A DNA stretch of 14,300 bases, taken from the NCBI GenBank assembly GCA_903858055.1, contig CAIOHM010000241.1, positions 1-14,300 of the forward strand, in the 5' to 3' direction. A model generated the notes under the pieces. It did no database searches, had not been told where the DNA came from, and worked only from the letters and a program-made list of their open reading frames with translations. This stretch comes from an uncultured delta proteobacterium (GTDB lineage: Bacteria; Myxococcota_A; Polyangia; Polyangiales; Polyangiaceae). Positions 12,335-14,300 of this stretch are shown piece after piece. The position numbers were made by a program, and so were the translations under genes. The stretch's first letter is position 1, and every line of letters starts with the position of its first letter.

Positions 12335-14300
12335 ATGCGCTTCCGCTCCTCGCTGCTCCCTGCGCTGGCTCCGCTCGTGGTCCTTGGTTCGGCGGGTTGC
12401 AACCCGAACGCTCCCGCGCCGGTCCCCCTTCGTGAGAGCGCGCTCTCGGCCCCGCCAACGGAAGCGAAGCTCCCTGCATCGCTCACGGTGGTGCATGCCG
12501 GGCCGCGCGAAGTCGTCGGTCTCGGGGAAGCTCCTACGGTGGTCTTCGATCGCCCGATGCGCGTACTCGGCGACGAGGCTTTGGAGTCGACGCCGCCGCT
12601 CCTGATCGAGCCTGCGGTGGCGGGCGTGTGGCGCTGGCTGGGCAGCCAGGCGGCGACCTTCGAGCCCCGCGGCGAGTATCCGGGGAGCACGGCCTTCACC
12701 GTGCGCGTCGCGGCGGACGCGGTCGCGGTCGACGGTGCTCGTCTCGCGGAGCCGTTTTCTCACCGCTTCGAGTCGCCGCGCATTCAGGTGCAGTCTGCAA
12801 GCGTCGCCGACGAGTCGCTCCGGGTGCTCGACCTGAGCGGCGCCGTGCGCATTCGCGTGAGTCAGCGCACGACCGGAGAGGACTTTCGCGGCGTGACGCG
12901 GTTCGAGCGTGACGGAGCGATCATTCCCGTCGACGTGATGGAAGTCTTGAACGGCGAAGACGGCTCGTCTCTCGGCGGGCGCGTCTTCGAGGTCAGACCC
13001 GCGGTCCCGTTCGTCTCGGGCAGCCGCGTCGCCCTCGTGGTCGGTGAGGCGCTCCACGGCAGCGAAGGGCCGCTGCCGATGGGTAAACCGTTCCGCGCCG
13101 AGTTCGATGTGCTCGGGGAGCCGAAGCTCGTCGACACGATGTGCGCGACGGAGGACGACGGGACCTGCTCGGCGGGTTCGGCGGTGCACCTGAGCTTCGA
13201 TGCGCCGGTCTCCGTTGCGGCGCTGAAGGCTCACCTCAAGGTCGCGCCTGCGCGGGAGCTTCGCTGGCCGAAGGGAGCGCAGCCCTTGGCGCGAACCGCG
13301 TCGACGCACTGGCTCGAAGGTGAGTTCAAGCCTGGGGAGACCGTCACGGTGACGCTCACGCCCGGTCTCGTGAACGCGCGAGGGCGCAAGCTCACGAAAC
13401 CGCTCGTGTCGAAGCTGACGTTTGCGCCGCCGCGCCCATATGCTGCGATCGAGCTCGACGGGACGTACCTCGATCCCGCCACGGCTCCGCCGGCGTTCGT
13501 GGTGAACACGCAAGCGCTCACCGACGTCGACGCGTTCGCGATCCCGCTGACGCAGCCCTCTTCGCTTTCCATCCTCGCTTCGCTCGACGACAGCGGCGCA
13601 GCTCTCGATCGCGACCCGTGGCGTGCGTTCATGCGTTCGCGCAAGGTCGTTTGGGCGCCCGGGGACACGGCGAAGCGCGGGATGTTCGACCTCGCGGCGC
13701 CGACCGTGCCCAGCGTCGTCGGTCTGCGCTTTCGCGGGCACGACGGGCGGCCTCGCACGTCCAGTCGCTTGGTCGTTCCGGGGTCGCGCATGCTCTCGGC
13801 CCACGTTGGGTTCGAAGGCGGCGTCGTATGGGCGACGGACTTCGTGAAAGGTGTCCCTACGGCCAACGTGAACGTCGCCGTCGTCGAGCTGGCCACGGGG
13901 CGCGAGGTGTTTCGCGGGGCCTCCGGGCCCGACGGGCGCGTGAGCGTACCTCCGTTGCCGCGCATCGAAGCAGGGCTCGCGGGCTACGCCGTCGTCGCGC
14001 TCGGCGCGAGCGGTGCCGTCGAGTCGCTGACGCGCTTCGAACGCGGAACGTGGTCGTACGCGTACGGTGTGTCGTCGGATACGTCCCCCCGGCGGCCCCT
14101 TCATGCGGTGCTCGAGGCCGATCGCGACCTTTACCGCCCCGGCGACTCCGTCGCGCTTTCGGCTGTCGTGCGCGAGGCGCATGCGCTCGGTCTGAAGACG
14201 CCTGCGGGGCGACGTGTGCGCCTCGTCGCCACGAACGATCGCGACGAGCGCGTCGTCGAGAAGAGCGCGACGCTGAGCGCGTTTGGAACGATCCACGAGC
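12335..14300 (+). CDS. Bacterial alpha-2-macroglobulin lipoprotein, 3' end outside window
   Basis: The first 655 residues are visible without a stop. They open with a lipoprotein signal peptide (basic MRFR, hydrophobic core, lipobox GSAGC with C22) and a Pro/Ala-rich linker to about 45. Beta-sandwich macroglobulin/Ig-like domains follow: one at about 55-130 (VVFDRPM), one around 280-370 with Cys270 and Cys278 able to form a disulfide, one around 480-570, and a typical MG2-type segment at 595-604 (ADRDLYRPGD). The family traps attacking proteases with a bait region and, in many members, a thioester (CxEQ), and is anchored to the inner membrane in the periplasm. Those parts lie beyond the window, so trap activity cannot be judged. 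Family members are usually 1500-1900 residues. The ATG at 12335 gives the correct signal peptide, though the ribosome binding site is weak. No PBP1C partner gene is visible upstream; it may be downstream. Confidence 0.9.
   Translation, partial: MRFRSSLLPALAPLVVLGSAGCNPNAPAPVPLRESALSAPPTEAKLPASLTVVHAGPREVVGLGEAPTVVFDRPMRVLGDEALESTPPLLIEPAVAGVWRWLGSQAATFEPRGEYPGSTAFTVRVAADAVAVDGARLAEPFSHRFESPRIQVQSASVADESLRVLDLSGAVRIRVSQRTTGEDFRGVTRFERDGAIIPVDVMEVLNGEDGSSLGGRVFEVRPAVPFVSGSRVALVVGEALHGSEGPLPMGKPFRAEFDVLGEPKLVDTMCATEDDGTCSAGSAVHLSFDAPVSVAALKAHLKVAPARELRWPKGAQPLARTASTHWLEGEFKPGETVTVTLTPGLVNARGRKLTKPLVSKLTFAPPRPYAAIELDGTYLDPATAPPAFVVNTQALTDVDAFAIPLTQPSSLSILASLDDSGAALDRDPWRAFMRSRKVVWAPGDTAKRGMFDLAAPTVPSVVGLRFRGHDGRPRTSSRLVVPGSRMLSAHVGFEGGVVWATDFVKGVPTANVNVAVVELATGREVFRGASGPDGRVSVPPLPRIEAGLAGYAVVALGASGAVESLTRFERGTWSYAYGVSSDTSPRRPLHAVLEADRDLYRPGDSVALSAVVREAHALGLKTPAGRRVRLVATNDRDERVVEKSATLSAFGTIHE

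Noticed and set aside
12137..14296. 719-residue minus-strand ORF with an RRRDSNPRPSAYE-like end
   Set aside because: The tail is the antisense of tRNA-Met(CAT), and the body is the shadow of the alpha-2-macroglobulin gene. Composition is Arg-rich without domains.

Overview
The window is dense, GC-rich, single-gene-per-frame bacterial chromosome. There are no insertion sequences, phage genes, CRISPR arrays or rRNA genes. The gene content suggests a delta-type, predatory or social bacterium of the Myxococcota, most likely Polyangiales: an FHA-GAF-cyclase, a lipoprotein with a PEGA domain, a receiver fused to an XRE-type HTH, and an alpha-2-macroglobulin lipoprotein. This placement is inferred from composition and gene families, because no rRNA or marker tree is available here.

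Layout. Positions 1-1099, read leftward: a charged 134-residue protein of unknown function, then nagZ (peptidoglycan recycling, cut by the window edge). Positions 1289-2386, read rightward: a lone hisC. Its 3' end overlaps the next gene tail to tail by 14 bp. Positions 2373-6053, read leftward: an FHA-GAF-adenylate cyclase, accA and a DHRS4-like short-chain dehydrogenase, all on one strand with gaps of 66 and 69 bp. Positions 6137-9566, read rightward: a divergent Lon-type serine protease whose ATPase module has lost its P-loop, then a helical protein of unknown function. That protein is followed by a coupled isoaspartyl peptidase (9572-10510). Positions 10542-12249 hold short units separated by hairpins: tRNA-Pro(CGG) with promoter and terminator, a PEGA lipoprotein, a 44-residue basic protein followed by a strong intrinsic terminator, the REC-XRE regulator, and tRNA-Met(CAT) with a terminator. 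From 12335 to the right edge is the N-terminal 655 residues of a bacterial alpha-2-macroglobulin lipoprotein.

Functional themes are protein quality control and turnover (Lon-like protease, isoaspartyl peptidase), envelope maintenance and defence (NagZ, alpha-2-macroglobulin, PEGA lipoprotein), fatty-acid synthesis (AccA) and signalling (cyclase, REC-XRE).

The most unusual items are four. The Lon-like protease keeps a full Ser-Lys dyad but has no Walker A motif. It is divergent to a cAMP-signalling protein across a short region with an inverted repeat. The REC-XRE fusion has an intact phosphorylation site. The 44-residue Arg/Lys-rich ORF has its own ribosome binding site and terminator. No clearly new multi-gene system could be shown from sequence alone.
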